Positions 43,131 through 52,065 of a DNA stretch of 64,000 bases are shown here, piece by piece. The position numbers were made by a program, and so were the translations under genes. The stretch comes from Niastella sp. OAS944 (lineage in GTDB: Bacteria; Bacteroidota; Bacteroidia; Chitinophagales; Chitinophagaceae). Where the stretch lies: positions 186,001 through 250,000 of the forward strand of contig JANUBW010000007.1 in assembly GCA_024809215.1 (NCBI GenBank). Reading direction: 5' to 3'. Position 1 is the first letter of the stretch; each line of letters opens with the position of its first letter. The notes beneath the pieces were generated by a model, which was not told the origin of the DNA, did not search any database, and saw only the letters and a program-made list of their open reading frames with translations.

Positions 43131-44123
43131 ATGAGCACTGAGCAGATCACGTTTTTAACATTCGGCAGTTTATTGGTATTGGCATTGGCGTTCGACCTGG
43201 GCTTACTTAGTAAAAAAACATCCCATGTAACCATCAAAAAGGCCTTGTGGCAAACCGCATTCTGGGTTTCGCTTGCCCTGGCTTTCTTTGTTTTTGTATG
43301 GGTGCAAAATGGTCACGAAAGGGCCATCAAATATGTGAGCGCTTATTTAATGGAGTGGTCGCTGAGCATTGATAATATATTCGTCTTCATTCTCATATTT
43401 GGGTCTTTTAAAGTAAAAGAAAAATTTTACGGCCGGGTATTGCTCATAGGGATCCTAATGGCCATCATTTTCCGCATAATTTTTATAGCTATTGGCATAG
43501 AGCTGGTAGAGCGGTTTCACTTTATTCTATACATATTCGGCGCCTTTCTGGTGTACACCGGTATCAACATGTTCAGAAGTAAACATAATGAAGATGAAGA
43601 GCCGAATATGGAAAGTAATAAAGTGTATAAATTATTGAAGAGGGTATTACCGCTAACACCCGAAGATGGTGACGGTAAATGGAGCATCAGAAAAGACGGA
43701 AAGAAATTATTTACCAGCCTGTTTGTTGTAGTGATCATGCTGGCTACCACAGATATTGTTTTTGCGCTTGATAGTATACCAGCCGTATTTACCCTGGCCG
43801 AAGGTGATAAGCTGGTTATTTATACTTCCAACATTTTTGCGGTATTGGGTTTGCGCTCGCTGTTCTTTTTATTGCGGGGCGCCAGCGATAAATTTGCGCA
43901 TTTGCAACATGGTATTGCCATTGTGCTGATCTTTATTGGGTTAAAAATGTTGTTAGAAGACCTGCTGATAAAATACGGTGGCATTAAAGAAATTCCTATA
44001 TACGTTTCCCTGCTGGTAATAGTTACCTGTATTCTTGCTTCAATCATTTATTCAATCAACGTAAGTAACCGCACCCTCGAAGAAAAAAAGCCAGATGCAG
44101 GTATAGACCGGGAAATTCACTGA
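43131..44123 (+). CDS. TerC family integral membrane protein
   Basis: The 330-residue protein has about eight membrane segments and the TerC motifs: LMEWSLSIDNIFVFILIF with the Asp-containing helix, VVVIMLATTDIVFALDSIPAVFTLAEG and FAVLGLRSLFFLLRG. Family members (TerC, Alx, YceF-like) take part in tellurite resistance or manganese export. There is no tellurite cluster nearby, so metal homeostasis is the more cautious call. It starts a same-strand run with murF-alr (gap 13 bases) and lspA. Confidence 0.9.
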   Translation: MSTEQITFLTFGSLLVLALAFDLGLLSKKTSHVTIKKALWQTAFWVSLALAFFVFVWVQNGHERAIKYVSAYLMEWSLSIDNIFVFILIFGSFKVKEKFYGRVLLIGILMAIIFRIIFIAIGIELVERFHFILYIFGAFLVYTGINMFRSKHNEDEEPNMESNKVYKLLKRVLPLTPEDGDGKWSIRKDGKKLFTSLFVVVIMLATTDIVFALDSIPAVFTLAEGDKLVIYTSNIFAVLGLRSLFFLLRGASDKFAHLQHGIAIVLIFIGLKMLLEDLLIKYGGIKEIPIYVSLLVIVTCILASIIYSINVSNRTLEEKKPDAGIDREIH

Positions 44124-44136
44124 TCAAATTAACCGG

Positions 44137-46629
44137 GTGAAATACTTTATTGACAACATTGCTTCTATCATAAAAGCAAAATGGCTGGTTCAACACGATA
44201 ATGCGTTGATAGAGCAATTGCTTATTGACAGCCGTAAACTTATTTTTCCGCAAAGTTCATTGTTCTTTGCCCTGAAAGGTCCGCGCCGCGATGGGCATAC
44301 GTTTATAAACCAGTTGTACCAAAAGGGTGTTCGCAACTTTGTGGTAAGCGAAGCTGTGGATGTAAGCGCTCTTTCCGGTGCTAATGTGCTACAGGTAAGC
44401 GATCCCTTACAGGCATTGCAAAACCTGGTAGCTGCACACCGCAAACAGTTCAGTTTGCCGGTAATTGGCATTACCGGCAGTAATGGTAAAACCATTGTAA
44501 AAGAATGGCTGAACCAGTTGCTTGAAGAACAGTATACCATTATACGCAGTCCCAAAAGTTATAACTCGCAAATAGGCGTACCATTAAGCGTATGGCCATT
44601 GAACGAGCAGCATGAGCTGGCCATTTTTGAAGCCGGTATTTCACTGCCCGGTGAAATGGAACAGTTACAAAAGATCATTCAACCTACTATTGGTATTTTT
44701 ACCAATGTAGGCGAGGCGCACAGTGAGGGATTTGTAAATGTGCGGCAAAAGGTGAATGAAAAACTGCAATTGTTCAGGCATGTTGAAACGCTTATTTACT
44801 GTCAGGACGATCATGAAATAAACAGTGGCGTTGCCGCCGTATGGCAACAGCTGCCCAGCAATAAACGCTTTGAAATATTTAGCTGGAGCATGGTAAGCGA
44901 AGCCACCCTGCAAATACGCACGGTGTATAAAGAGGGGGTCAAAACCACCATTACCGCCAGTTATCACCAACAGGAGATAAGCATTGAAATACCCTTTACC
45001 GATAATGCTTCGGTTGAAAATGCCATTCATTGCTGGTGTGTGATGCTGCATTTAAAAGTGCCGCAGGAGGTTATCGTTGAGCAAATGCAGCAGCTGGGCC
45101 CCGTGGCTATGCGATTAGAACTGAAAAAAGGTATTAACAACTGTTCTATCATCAATGATAGTTACAGCGCCGATCTTAGTTCGTTTACCATTGCACTCGA
45201 TTTTTTAAGTCAGCAACAGCAGCACGAAAAGAAAACAGTAATTCTCTCCGATATTTTACAAAGCGGCCGCTCAGAAAAAGACCTGTATGCCGAGGTTGCG
45301 CGATTGCTGCAACAACGCCAGGTAAGGCGGTTGATAGGTATTGGGGAGCGCATATCGCATAACCAGAATATTTTTCAGGGAGCCGGTATTCCGGAATTGG
45401 CGTTTTATTCGTCGGTAGACGCTTTTATAAAAGAGCTGATGCATACCCCCTTTAAAGATGAGACCATACTTTTAAAGGGCGCCCGGGTATTTGAGCTGGA
45501 ACAAATAGACAGGCTGTTGCAGCAAAAAGTACATCAAACGGTACTGGAAATAGATCTTACAGCCGTTGCCCATAATTTGAAACAGTTTCAGCAATTGTTG
45601 AAGCCGGCCACAAAAATGATGGGTATGGTAAAAGCCTTTTCGTATGGCAGCGGTAGTTATGAAATTGCCAATGCGTTGCAGTTTCATCGTATTGATTATC
45701 TGGCTGTGGCCTATGCCGATGAAGGGGTTGAATTGCGTAAGGCAGGTATTAACTTACCTGTAATGGTAATGAACCCCGAGGAGTCGACCTTTGATGTGCT
45801 GGTGCAATATAACCTGGAGCCCGATCTGTATTCGCCCGGCATTCTACACTTATTTGAAGAATACGTTAAAAAACAGGGCATACAGCAATACCCGGTACAT
45901 ATTGAACTGGAAACAGGAATGAACCGGTTGGGATTTTCAATGGCTGAATTGCCTGTGCTGACAGATTCACTTCGTTCACCGTTCTTTAAAGTGCAAAGCG
46001 TATTTACGCATCTGGCATCGAGCGAAGATCCGCAACACGATGCCTATACTAATGAGCAAGGTGAGTTGTATTTAAAAATGGCCGAACAACTGCAGGCTGT
46101 TCTTTCTTACCCATTCATACGCCATGTGGTGAATACCGCTGGTATCGTTCGCCATCCTAAATGGCACCTCGATATGGTGCGGTTGGGAATTGGTTTGTAC
46201 GGCGGCGATAGCAGTGGTGAGGGCGGCTTAGACCTTAGGGAAGTTAGTACCCTAAAGTCGACCATTGCGCAAATAAAAGATCTGAAGGAAGGCGAAACGG
46301 TAAGCTATGGGCGCAGAGGTGTTGTAACAAAGGATACACGCATTGCTACTGTGCGTATAGGCTACGCCGATGGGTATCCCCGCCGGTTGGGTAATGGGGC
46401 TGGCAAAATGCTGGTAAACGGTCACCTGGCGCCGGTTATAGGAACGGTGTGTATGGATATGACCATGATCGATATAACAAATATTTCACATGTTGAGGAA
46501 GGCGATGAAGTGATTGTTTTTGGGGGCGCATTACCGGTAAAACAGGTGGCGCATTGGGCGCAAACCATTCCTTATGAACTGCTTGCCGGTATTTCACAAA
46601 GGGTGAAAAGAATATATTTTGAAGAGTAA
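44137..46629 (+). CDS. murF-alr: Bifunctional UDP-MurNAc-tripeptide--D-Ala-D-Ala ligase / alanine racemase
   Basis: The 830-residue protein fuses MurF (residues about 1-450; ATP loop GITGSNGKTIVKEW, then EAGISLPGEMEQLQ) to alanine racemase (about 460-830). The racemase has the PLP Lys in MMGMVKAFSYGSGSYEIA, HIELETGMNRLGF and the catalytic Tyr in RIGYADGYPRR. One protein thus makes D-Ala and adds D-Ala-D-Ala to the wall precursor. This fusion is known in Bacteroidota. The GTG start at 44137 follows the TerC stop by 13 bases. Confidence 0.95.
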   Translation: MKYFIDNIASIIKAKWLVQHDNALIEQLLIDSRKLIFPQSSLFFALKGPRRDGHTFINQLYQKGVRNFVVSEAVDVSALSGANVLQVSDPLQALQNLVAAHRKQFSLPVIGITGSNGKTIVKEWLNQLLEEQYTIIRSPKSYNSQIGVPLSVWPLNEQHELAIFEAGISLPGEMEQLQKIIQPTIGIFTNVGEAHSEGFVNVRQKVNEKLQLFRHVETLIYCQDDHEINSGVAAVWQQLPSNKRFEIFSWSMVSEATLQIRTVYKEGVKTTITASYHQQEISIEIPFTDNASVENAIHCWCVMLHLKVPQEVIVEQMQQLGPVAMRLELKKGINNCSIINDSYSADLSSFTIALDFLSQQQQHEKKTVILSDILQSGRSEKDLYAEVARLLQQRQVRRLIGIGERISHNQNIFQGAGIPELAFYSSVDAFIKELMHTPFKDETILLKGARVFELEQIDRLLQQKVHQTVLEIDLTAVAHNLKQFQQLLKPATKMMGMVKAFSYGSGSYEIANALQFHRIDYLAVAYADEGVELRKAGINLPVMVMNPEESTFDVLVQYNLEPDLYSPGILHLFEEYVKKQGIQQYPVHIELETGMNRLGFSMAELPVLTDSLRSPFFKVQSVFTHLASSEDPQHDAYTNEQGELYLKMAEQLQAVLSYPFIRHVVNTAGIVRHPKWHLDMVRLGIGLYGGDSSGEGGLDLREVSTLKSTIAQIKDLKEGETVSYGRRGVVTKDTRIATVRIGYADGYPRRLGNGAGKMLVNGHLAPVIGTVCMDMTMIDITNISHVEEGDEVIVFGGALPVKQVAHWAQTIPYELLAGISQRVKRIYFEE

Positions 46630-46638
46630 TATAGTGGA

Positions 46639-46762
46639 GACCTGTAAGGTCCATCACTGAGTTCTGCACAATTAAAATGCTATATTGGACCTGGCAGGTC
46701 GACCTGTCAGGAGCGCGTCATTTGACCGTTTTGGCAAAATTCTAAAGCGCACCTTACAGGTC
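46639..46762. repeat. Inverted repeat with exact 12-base arms (GACCTGTAAGGT)
   Basis: GACCTGTAAGGT (46639-46650) and its exact reverse complement ACCTTACAGGTC (46751-46762) flank about 100 bases. Inside, GGACCTGGCAGGTCGACC and TGTCAGG repeat the same words at 46687-46711. The unit words differ from the heptad family, so this may be a separate repeat type. Confidence 0.75.
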
Positions 46763-46811
46763 TTGAAAAAGTGAAAAAACCGCTCATCATTAGAAGTGGG
46801 GGCCGGCCGGT

Positions 46812-47540
46812 ATGGAACTAATAAAACCTTATCTTTGGAAACTAAATTTACGCGTAGTGAAGATTAGAACAGTTGCCCTGGTAATACTAGGAATAATAAT
46901 CGCCGATCAGGCTTTAAAGATATGGGTGAAAACCAGCATGAGCTATGGTGAACAGATCTTTTTGCTGGGCAGGTCGTTACGACTGTATTTTATAGAAAAT
47001 GAAGGTATGGCCTGGGGTTGGAAGTTTGGTGGCGACGGCGGCAAGCTGGCCCTCACTATTTTCAGGCTCATTGCAGTGATCTTTGGTGTGTACTACATCC
47101 GCAGTATTATCCAAAAGAAGTACCATCGTGGTTTTATACTTTGCGTGGCTATGATCTTTGCCGGTGCGCTTGGTAACCTTATAGATAGTATGTTCTACGG
47201 AATGATCTTCTCTGGTAGTGGCGATGGGCAGCCTTTGGCAACCATGTTCCCACATGGCGGCGGTTATGCCAGCTTTTTACATGGTAAAGTGGTTGACATG
47301 ATCTATGCACCAATCATTGAGAACAAAATATTACCCTCGTGGATCCCTTTCTGGGGTGGTGAACGTTTTACTTTTTTCTCACCCATCTTCAATATCGCCG
47401 ATGCATCCATATCAGTAGGTGTTATTTCAATACTGGTGTTTCAAAAACGATTCTTCAAAAAAGGTTTCCTCGAAGAGTCGCCTGTTACTTTACCAAAGGA
47501 TGAAATGAAAGACACCGTGAAAGTTTATAGCGATCAATAG
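46812..47540 (+). CDS. lspA: Lipoprotein signal peptidase
   Basis: The 242-residue membrane protein is signal peptidase II. Four membrane helices and the two catalytic Asp sites are present: GALGNLIDSMFYG and FNIADASISVG, with YFIENEGMAWGW as the early conserved loop. It removes lipoprotein signal peptides; several lipoproteins are encoded in this window. It is longer than E. coli LspA (164), partly from an N-terminal extension and an inserted loop (GSGDGQPLATMFPHGGG), as is usual in Bacteroidota. Confidence 0.94.
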   Translation: MELIKPYLWKLNLRVVKIRTVALVILGIIIADQALKIWVKTSMSYGEQIFLLGRSLRLYFIENEGMAWGWKFGGDGGKLALTIFRLIAVIFGVYYIRSIIQKKYHRGFILCVAMIFAGALGNLIDSMFYGMIFSGSGDGQPLATMFPHGGGYASFLHGKVVDMIYAPIIENKILPSWIPFWGGERFTFFSPIFNIADASISVGVISILVFQKRFFKKGFLEESPVTLPKDEMKDTVKVYSDQ

Positions 47541-47563
47541 AAATAAAGAGCTTACTATATAAG

Positions 47564-47592
47564 ATGCCGAAGTATATGCTTCGGCATTTTTT
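47564..47592 (+). terminator. Terminator of lspA
   Basis: ATGCCGAAG pairs perfectly with CTTCGGCAT round TATATG, followed by TTTTTT. Confidence 0.88.
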
Positions 47593-47605
47593 GTTTATAG
47601 TAATG

Positions 47606-47685
47606 AGCCTAAAGCTGAAAGCCCAAAGCCGAAAGCGAAATACAATGTGTATTTGCTTTAGGCTTTAGCCTTTTGGCTTTAAGCT
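47606..47685. repeat. Near-empty inverted four-heptad element with back-to-back TGTATTT anchors
   Basis: Left arm 47606-47644 reads outward as four AAAGCNN-type heptads ending in GAAATACA. Right arm 47648-47685 starts TGTATTTGC and reads four GCTTTNN heptads. Only ATG (47645-47647) separates the anchors. The arms have period 7 throughout and can form a long hairpin. The same architecture with a gene between the anchors occurs at 52066-52550. Confidence 0.88.
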
Positions 47686-47689
47686 AAAA

Positions 47690-47712
47690 AAGCCACCGTT
47701 ATTCACGATGGC
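47690..47712 (-). terminator. Terminator of fumC
   Basis: On the minus strand GCCATCGT and AACGGTGGC pair round GAAT, followed by TTTTTT. It lies about 30 bases after the fumC stop codon. Confidence 0.8.
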
Positions 47713-47740
47713 CTTTTTGAAGTATTTAGTTTCAATCTAA

Positions 47741-49138
47741 TCAGATCTTTCCAACCATATCTTTTGGAATAACCCATTCGTCGAATTCAGCAGGGGTAAC
47801 GTAACCCAGTTTCACTGCCATTTCTTTAAGGGTAGTACCTTCTTTATGGGCTTTTTGTGCAATTTCGGCTGCTTTATAGTAACCGATCTTGGTATTGAGT
47901 GAAGTTACCAGCATCAGTGAGTTATCAACGTGCTTTTTAATGTTGGCTTCAATAGGCTCAATACCTACGGCACATTTATCATTAAAGCTTACACAACCAT
48001 CGCCAATAAGACGGGCGCTGTGCAGGAAGTTATAGATCATAACGGGTTTGAACACGTTCAGTTCAAAATGGCCGTTGGCGCCGCCAATGCTAATGGCAAC
48101 GTCATTACCCATTACCTGTGCAGCGATCATGGTCAATGCTTCGCACTGAGTTGGGTTTACTTTACCAGGCATGATAGAAGAACCGGGCTCGTTATCGGGA
48201 ATGAACAATTCGCCGATACCGCTGCGTGGGCCCGAAGACAGCATACGAATATCGTTGGCTATTTTCATAAGGCTTACAGCAACTGTTTTCAACGCACCAT
48301 GCGCTTCAACAATAGCATCGTGTGCAGCCAGTGCTTCAAATTTATTTTCAGCAGTAACAAAAGGTAAGCCGGTGAGTTTGGCAATGTGTTTGGCTACATT
48401 CTCTGAATAGTTAGCCGGGGTATTAATGCCGGTTCCAACAGCAGTACCACCAAGGGCCAGTTCGCTCAGGTGCGCAAGGGTGTTCTTAATGGCTTTTAAA
48501 CCATGATCGAGTTGTGATACATAACCACTGAACTCCTGCCCTACGGTGAGCGGCGTAGCATCCATAAAGTGCGTACGGCCTATTTTCACCACATGCATGA
48601 ACTGTTTGCTTTTTTCCGCCAGGGTATTGCGTAATTTTTCAATACCGGGGATAGTGGTTTCGATCAATATTTTATAAGCCGCAATGTGCATTGCGGTAGG
48701 GAAGGTATCGTTCGACGATTGTGATTTATTTACATCGTCGTTGGGGTGAAGGAATTTTTCCTTGTCGGTCAATTTTCCACCTTTCATAACATGGCCACGG
48801 TAGGCAACCACTTCATTTACGTTCATGTTACTTTGGGTACCGGAACCGGTTTGCCAAACTACCAGGGGAAAATACGCATCGAGTTTTCCTTCCAGGATCT
48901 CATCACACGCCGCACCTATTACATCGCATTTTTCTTTAGGCAGAACACCCGCTTCGAAGTTGGTGATGGCCGCCGCTTTTTTCAGGTAAGCAAATGCCCG
49001 GATGATCTCTTTCGGCATTTTATTGATATCCTGTGCAATTCTGAAGTTGTCAATACTGCGCTGAGTTTGTGCGCCATACAGGGCATCGGCAGGCACCTGC
49101 ACTTCTCCCATGGTATCTTTTTCTATCCGGAATTCCAT
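47741..49138 (-). CDS. fumC: Fumarate hydratase, class II
   Basis: The 465-residue enzyme has the superfamily signature [15 protein letters not shown], the early [15 protein letters not shown], and [21 protein letters not shown] with the catalytic His and Ser region. It hydrates fumarate to malate in the citric acid cycle. ATG at 49138 ([13 protein letters not shown]) is preferred to the upstream in-frame ATG at 49156. It is monocistronic, with a terminator at 47690. Confidence 0.96.
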   Translation of the reverse strand: MEFRIEKDTMGEVQVPADALYGAQTQRSIDNFRIAQDINKMPKEIIRAFAYLKKAAAITNFEAGVLPKEKCDVIGAACDEILEGKLDAYFPLVVWQTGSGTQSNMNVNEVVAYRGHVMKGGKLTDKEKFLHPNDDVNKSQSSNDTFPTAMHIAAYKILIETTIPGIEKLRNTLAEKSKQFMHVVKIGRTHFMDATPLTVGQEFSGYVSQLDHGLKAIKNTLAHLSELALGGTAVGTGINTPANYSENVAKHIAKLTGLPFVTAENKFEALAAHDAIVEAHGALKTVAVSLMKIANDIRMLSSGPRSGIGELFIPDNEPGSSIMPGKVNPTQCEALTMIAAQVMGNDVAISIGGANGHFELNVFKPVMIYNFLHSARLIGDGCVSFNDKCAVGIEPIEANIKKHVDNSLMLVTSLNTKIGYYKAAEIAQKAHKEGTTLKEMAVKLGYVTPAEFDEWVIPKDMVGKI

Positions 49139-49253
49139 ATTATAAAATTTGCGCAAAAATACGGGTGAAAGTTGAAGGATGGATGGGGGAAGGGGTTCCT
49201 GCGCATTAAGATTTGCTGTGGAAAGCAGTTTTTCCTTTATTCGAAAGTGAGTG

Positions 49254-49369
49254 GGTTCCCGGTTTCCGGTTCCCTAATTTCGAAACTCTCGCCAAAAGGC
49301 AGACTTGCGGAGTCTTATTTTGAGTTTTGGGGTTCAGACCCCGGCAACTGGTGACAGGTAACCGGTACC
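49254..49369. repeat. Inverted heptad repeat between fumC and the LacI gene
   Basis: Left arm: three clear heptads GGTTYCC (49254-49274). Right arm: four heptads NGGYRAC/CGGTACC (49342-49369). The loop contains CGAAACTC and AAAAGGCAGAC words of no clear meaning. One left unit is too degenerate to count. Confidence 0.7.
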
Positions 49370-49374
49370 TGCAT

Positions 49375-50388
49375 CTACCGGATAATCAACTCGCTTTTCA
49401 ATACAATATTCTCATAAGGCGCCTCTAACCTGCTCGTTTTCTTTTCTATAAGCCTAAACAGCAATTCAGTGGCGCTTACGCCCTGGTCGTATGGGAATTG
49501 CTCAACTGAGGCCAGCGGGGGATATTCAACATACTGGGTTACCGGCACGTTGGCATAGCTTACAAAGCAAATGTCTTTATTGATGGTGAGCTTTTTTTGC
49601 CTTGCGTACTGAATGGCGTCGAGTGTTACATAATCATTGAAGCTAAGAACGGCGGTAGGTCGTTTTTTGAGTTGCAGTAAGGAATCGATAGCTTTTTGGG
49701 TGCCTTCCAGCGAAAGATCGGTGCTAACGATCAGCGACTCATCAACCGGTAATTTGTGTTTTTTGTGGGCTTCCATATACCCATCGAGCCGTTCATTTTT
49801 CATGTTGAGGGTAGATGGGCCCTGCAAAAAGGCAACACGTTTATGGCCGTTTTTTATTAGCCATTCCACTGCTTCAACCGAGCTGTCGTACAAATTACAA
49901 CTTACCGAATGAATGTCTTTGGCATCGGGTACGCGGTCGAAGAACACTACGGGAATTTCATAGTTCTTCATTTGTTCAAAGTGCTCAATGTGTGTGGTGC
50001 TGCTACTGATAGAAGCAATAATGCCATCAACGCGGTGGTTCTTCATACTCTCTACCAGTTTTTGCTCGCGGGCCAGGTCGTCGTGGCTTTGGCCAATAAG
50101 TACAATGTAATTGTGATCGAGCGCTACATCTTCAATGCCGTTGATGGCGGCTGAAAAGAACTCCTCCCGCAAATTGGGCAGCACCAGCCCAATGGTAAAA
50201 GTTTTACGCTGTTTAAAGAAAATGGCTGTTTGGTTGGGTTCGTAATTAAGTTCGGCAGCCAGTTTTTTTACCGCCATTTTAGTACGTAACCCAATGCTGG
50301 GATGATCGTGTAATGCACGAGATACCGTAGAGGCGGAAATGTTCAAACGGCGGGCTATTTCCTTTATGGTAGGGAGTTTCTTTTCCAT
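49375..50388 (-). CDS. LacI family transcriptional regulator
   Basis: The 337-residue protein has the N-terminal LacI helix-turn-helix (TIKEIARRLNISASTVSRALHDHP) with the hinge helix, followed by a periplasmic-binding-like effector domain (TIGLVLPNLREEFFSAAINGIEDVA, PVVFFDRVPDAKDIHSVSCN). It is likely a sugar-responsive repressor. The operon it controls is not visible, since no sugar genes adjoin. A CAAACGTTTG palindrome lies 44 bases upstream of its start and suggests self-control. Confidence 0.92.
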   Translation of the reverse strand: MEKKLPTIKEIARRLNISASTVSRALHDHPSIGLRTKMAVKKLAAELNYEPNQTAIFFKQRKTFTIGLVLPNLREEFFSAAINGIEDVALDHNYIVLIGQSHDDLAREQKLVESMKNHRVDGIIASISSSTTHIEHFEQMKNYEIPVVFFDRVPDAKDIHSVSCNLYDSSVEAVEWLIKNGHKRVAFLQGPSTLNMKNERLDGYMEAHKKHKLPVDESLIVSTDLSLEGTQKAIDSLLQLKKRPTAVLSFNDYVTLDAIQYARQKKLTINKDICFVSYANVPVTQYVEYPPLASVEQFPYDQGVSATELLFRLIEKKTSRLEAPYENIVLKSELIIR

Positions 50389-50431
50389 GTATTGAACCCA
50401 AGTTAAGTAAAGTAGCTGAAGATAATAACGA

Positions 50432-50441
50432 CAAACGTTTG
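50432..50441. promoter_or_regulatory. Candidate LacI-family operator CAAACGTTTG
   Basis: A perfect 10-base palindrome with a central CG step, the hallmark of LacI-type operators, lies in the promoter region of the LacI gene. It is inferred as an autoregulatory site. Confidence 0.55.
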
Positions 50442-50449
50442 CGGAAAAT

Positions 50450-50552
50450 AGCTAGTGGCTAGTAGTGAATGGCTAGTGGGGTTTATTTTCGCGATTCGCT
50501 ACCTTCCGCGACAGCTGTATTCCCACTCGCCACTTACCATTTACCACTAGCT
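50450..50552. repeat. Inverted four-heptad repeat with TGTATTCCC anchor
   Basis: Left arm 50450-50477: four heptads (RGCTAGT type) then GGGG. Right arm: TGTATTCCC (50516-50524) followed by four heptads (ACTNGCC/ATTTACC type, 50525-50552). The arms pair with a few mismatches. The element separates the LacI gene from the hydratase gene. Confidence 0.82.
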
Positions 50553-50567
50553 TACATATCGTGATAA

Positions 50568-51344
50568 TCATTTCCCTTTAAAAACAGGCATTCTTTTCTC
50601 AAGGAAAGCCGTAGTTCCCTCAACCATATCCTGCGTAGCAAAGCATTCGCCAAATAGTTTTACTTCTTCAATAAAGCCATCCTGGGACTGATCGAAAACG
50701 GCATTGGCAGCTTTTATACAACGGCCAACTGCCAGTGGCGCTTTGGTATTTACAACTTCCAATATGGTGCGGGCTTTTGTAAGCAGTTCTTCCTGCGGAA
50801 CTACATAATTTACCAGACCGTATTGCAGGGCGGTAGCTGCATTGAGCATATTGCCGGTAATAAGTAATTCAATAGCTCTTCCTTTACCTATCAACTGCGT
50901 TAAGCGTTGTGTGCCACCATAACCAGGTATAAGACCCAGGTTTACTTCGGGCTGACCGAATTTAGCATTATCCGAAGCAATTCTAAAGTGACAGGCCATG
51001 GCCAGCTCACAACCACCACCCAGCGCAAATCCGTTAACTGCTGCAATAATGGGTTTGGGGCTGTCTTCAATTTTCCTGAAAATATTCTGGCCCTTTTGTG
51101 CCAGGTGCATACCCTCGCTATGTTTTAAACCCTGGAATTCGCTGATATCTGCGCCGGCAACAAATGCCTTTGCGCCCGCCCCGGTAATGATGGCCGACTT
51201 GATACTGTTGTTACTGTATACTTCATCAATGATCGTGTTCAGTTCATCGAGAACGGTCTTGTTCAGTGCATTTAATTTATCGGGCCGGTTAATGGTAATG
51301 AGCAGAATGCCATTTTCATTAGATGTAGTTATTGCAGAATACAT
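50568..51344 (-). CDS. Enoyl-CoA hydratase/isomerase family protein
   Basis: The 258-residue crotonase-fold protein has AGAKAFVAGADISEFQGL (oxyanion region), AAVNGFALGGGCELAMACHFRIAS and QPEVNLGLIPGYGGTQRLTQLIG with the catalytic Glu. It likely hydrates short-chain enoyl-CoA in fatty acid or branched-chain breakdown. The isomerase activities of the superfamily cannot be excluded. A minus-strand terminator-like hairpin lies upstream at 51380-51408. Confidence 0.9.
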   Translation of the reverse strand: MYSAITTSNENGILLITINRPDKLNALNKTVLDELNTIIDEVYSNNSIKSAIITGAGAKAFVAGADISEFQGLKHSEGMHLAQKGQNIFRKIEDSPKPIIAAVNGFALGGGCELAMACHFRIASDNAKFGQPEVNLGLIPGYGGTQRLTQLIGKGRAIELLITGNMLNAATALQYGLVNYVVPQEELLTKARTILEVVNTKAPLAVGRCIKAANAVFDQSQDGFIEEVKLFGECFATQDMVEGTTAFLEKRMPVFKGK

Positions 51345-51379
51345 GTTACAGATTTTATATTGGTACGTAAGTTACCACA

Positions 51380-51408
51380 AAAAAATGCAGCCTTTAGAAA
51401 AAGGCTGC
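51380..51408 (-). terminator. Terminator-like hairpin upstream of the enoyl-CoA hydratase gene
   Basis: On the minus strand GCAGCCTTT pairs with AAAGGCTGC, followed by ATTTTTTT. It sits about 40 bases before the hydratase ATG (51344), so it could be an attenuator or end a short antisense transcript from the B12-binding gene's promoter region. Confidence 0.6.
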
Positions 51409-51607
51409 CACATCTGATAAGAGAACCTGTCCTGATAATATGTTTAAGTAAGTTGTATCGTGTTTGTTATTTTGATGGGTCAAAAATGCAAACAATTTTG
51501 GGCTGGCAAAAGCATGTCCGGTTGTAATGTGTAAAAGGGGTGCTGAAATGCATTTATGGGATAATGAAGCGTTTTGGTGTATTTTTGAATACTTAAAAGT
51601 TGCTTGC

Positions 51608-52027
51608 ATGAATCAGAAAGTAAACAGACCGTTGCGGGTATTGGTTGCCAAAGTAGGGCTCGATGGGCACGACCGGGGGGCCAAAGTTATAGCTACTGCT
51701 TTGCGTGATGCCGGTATGGAGGTAATATATACCGGACTGCGGCAAACGCCTGAGATGGTGGTGAATGCTGCCTTACAGGAAGACGTGGACGCTATTGGCA
51801 TTAGTATATTGTCGGGCGCACACATGACCGTTTTTCCTAAAGTGGTGGCTTTAATGAAAGAAAAGGGGATGGATGATGTATTGCTCACCGGCGGCGGTAT
51901 TATTCCCGAAGAAGATATGCAGCAATTGAATGATATAGGCGTTGGAAAGTTATTTGCACCGGGAACGCCTACTACTGAGATTGCGCAGTATATAGGGGAG
52001 TGGGTAGCTACCCATAGAGGTTTTTAG
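51608..52027 (+). CDS. Stand-alone cobalamin (B12)-binding domain protein, methylmalonyl-CoA mutase small-domain type
   Basis: The 139-residue protein is a single B12-binding domain: [21 protein letters not shown] holds the DxHxxG cobalt ligand motif, ISILSGAH the SxL motif, and [12 protein letters not shown] the GGG loop. It matches the C-terminal domain of methylmalonyl-CoA mutase. In the two-piece mutases found in some bacteria and archaea, this part is a separate gene. The large subunit is not in the window. ATG 51608 follows a TATTTTTG box at 51577; longer frames are unlikely. Together with mce it supports a propionate/methylmalonyl pathway. Confidence 0.88.
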   Translation: MNQKVNRPLRVLVAKVGLDGHDRGAKVIATALRDAGMEVIYTGLRQTPEMVVNAALQEDVDAIGISILSGAHMTVFPKVVALMKEKGMDDVLLTGGGIIPEEDMQQLNDIGVGKLFAPGTPTTEIAQYIGEWVATHRGF

Positions 52028-52065
52028 TGTTTAAGAAGCAAGGATAAAGGCTAAAGCTGAAGGAA

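Noticed and set aside
44137..46629. A sequencing or annotation error joining murF and alr
   Set aside because: The fusion is a known Bacteroidota arrangement, and both halves keep their catalytic motifs with one continuous frame.
47930..48410. Plus-strand frames of 145 and 79 codons opposite fumC
   Set aside because: Shadow frames of a complete, well-conserved enzyme gene.
51394..51609. A minus-strand 71-codon frame upstream of the B12-binding gene
   Set aside because: Low-complexity His/Leu/Ser composition, no ATG that makes sense, and overlap with the promoter of the plus gene; kept only as possible antisense RNA.
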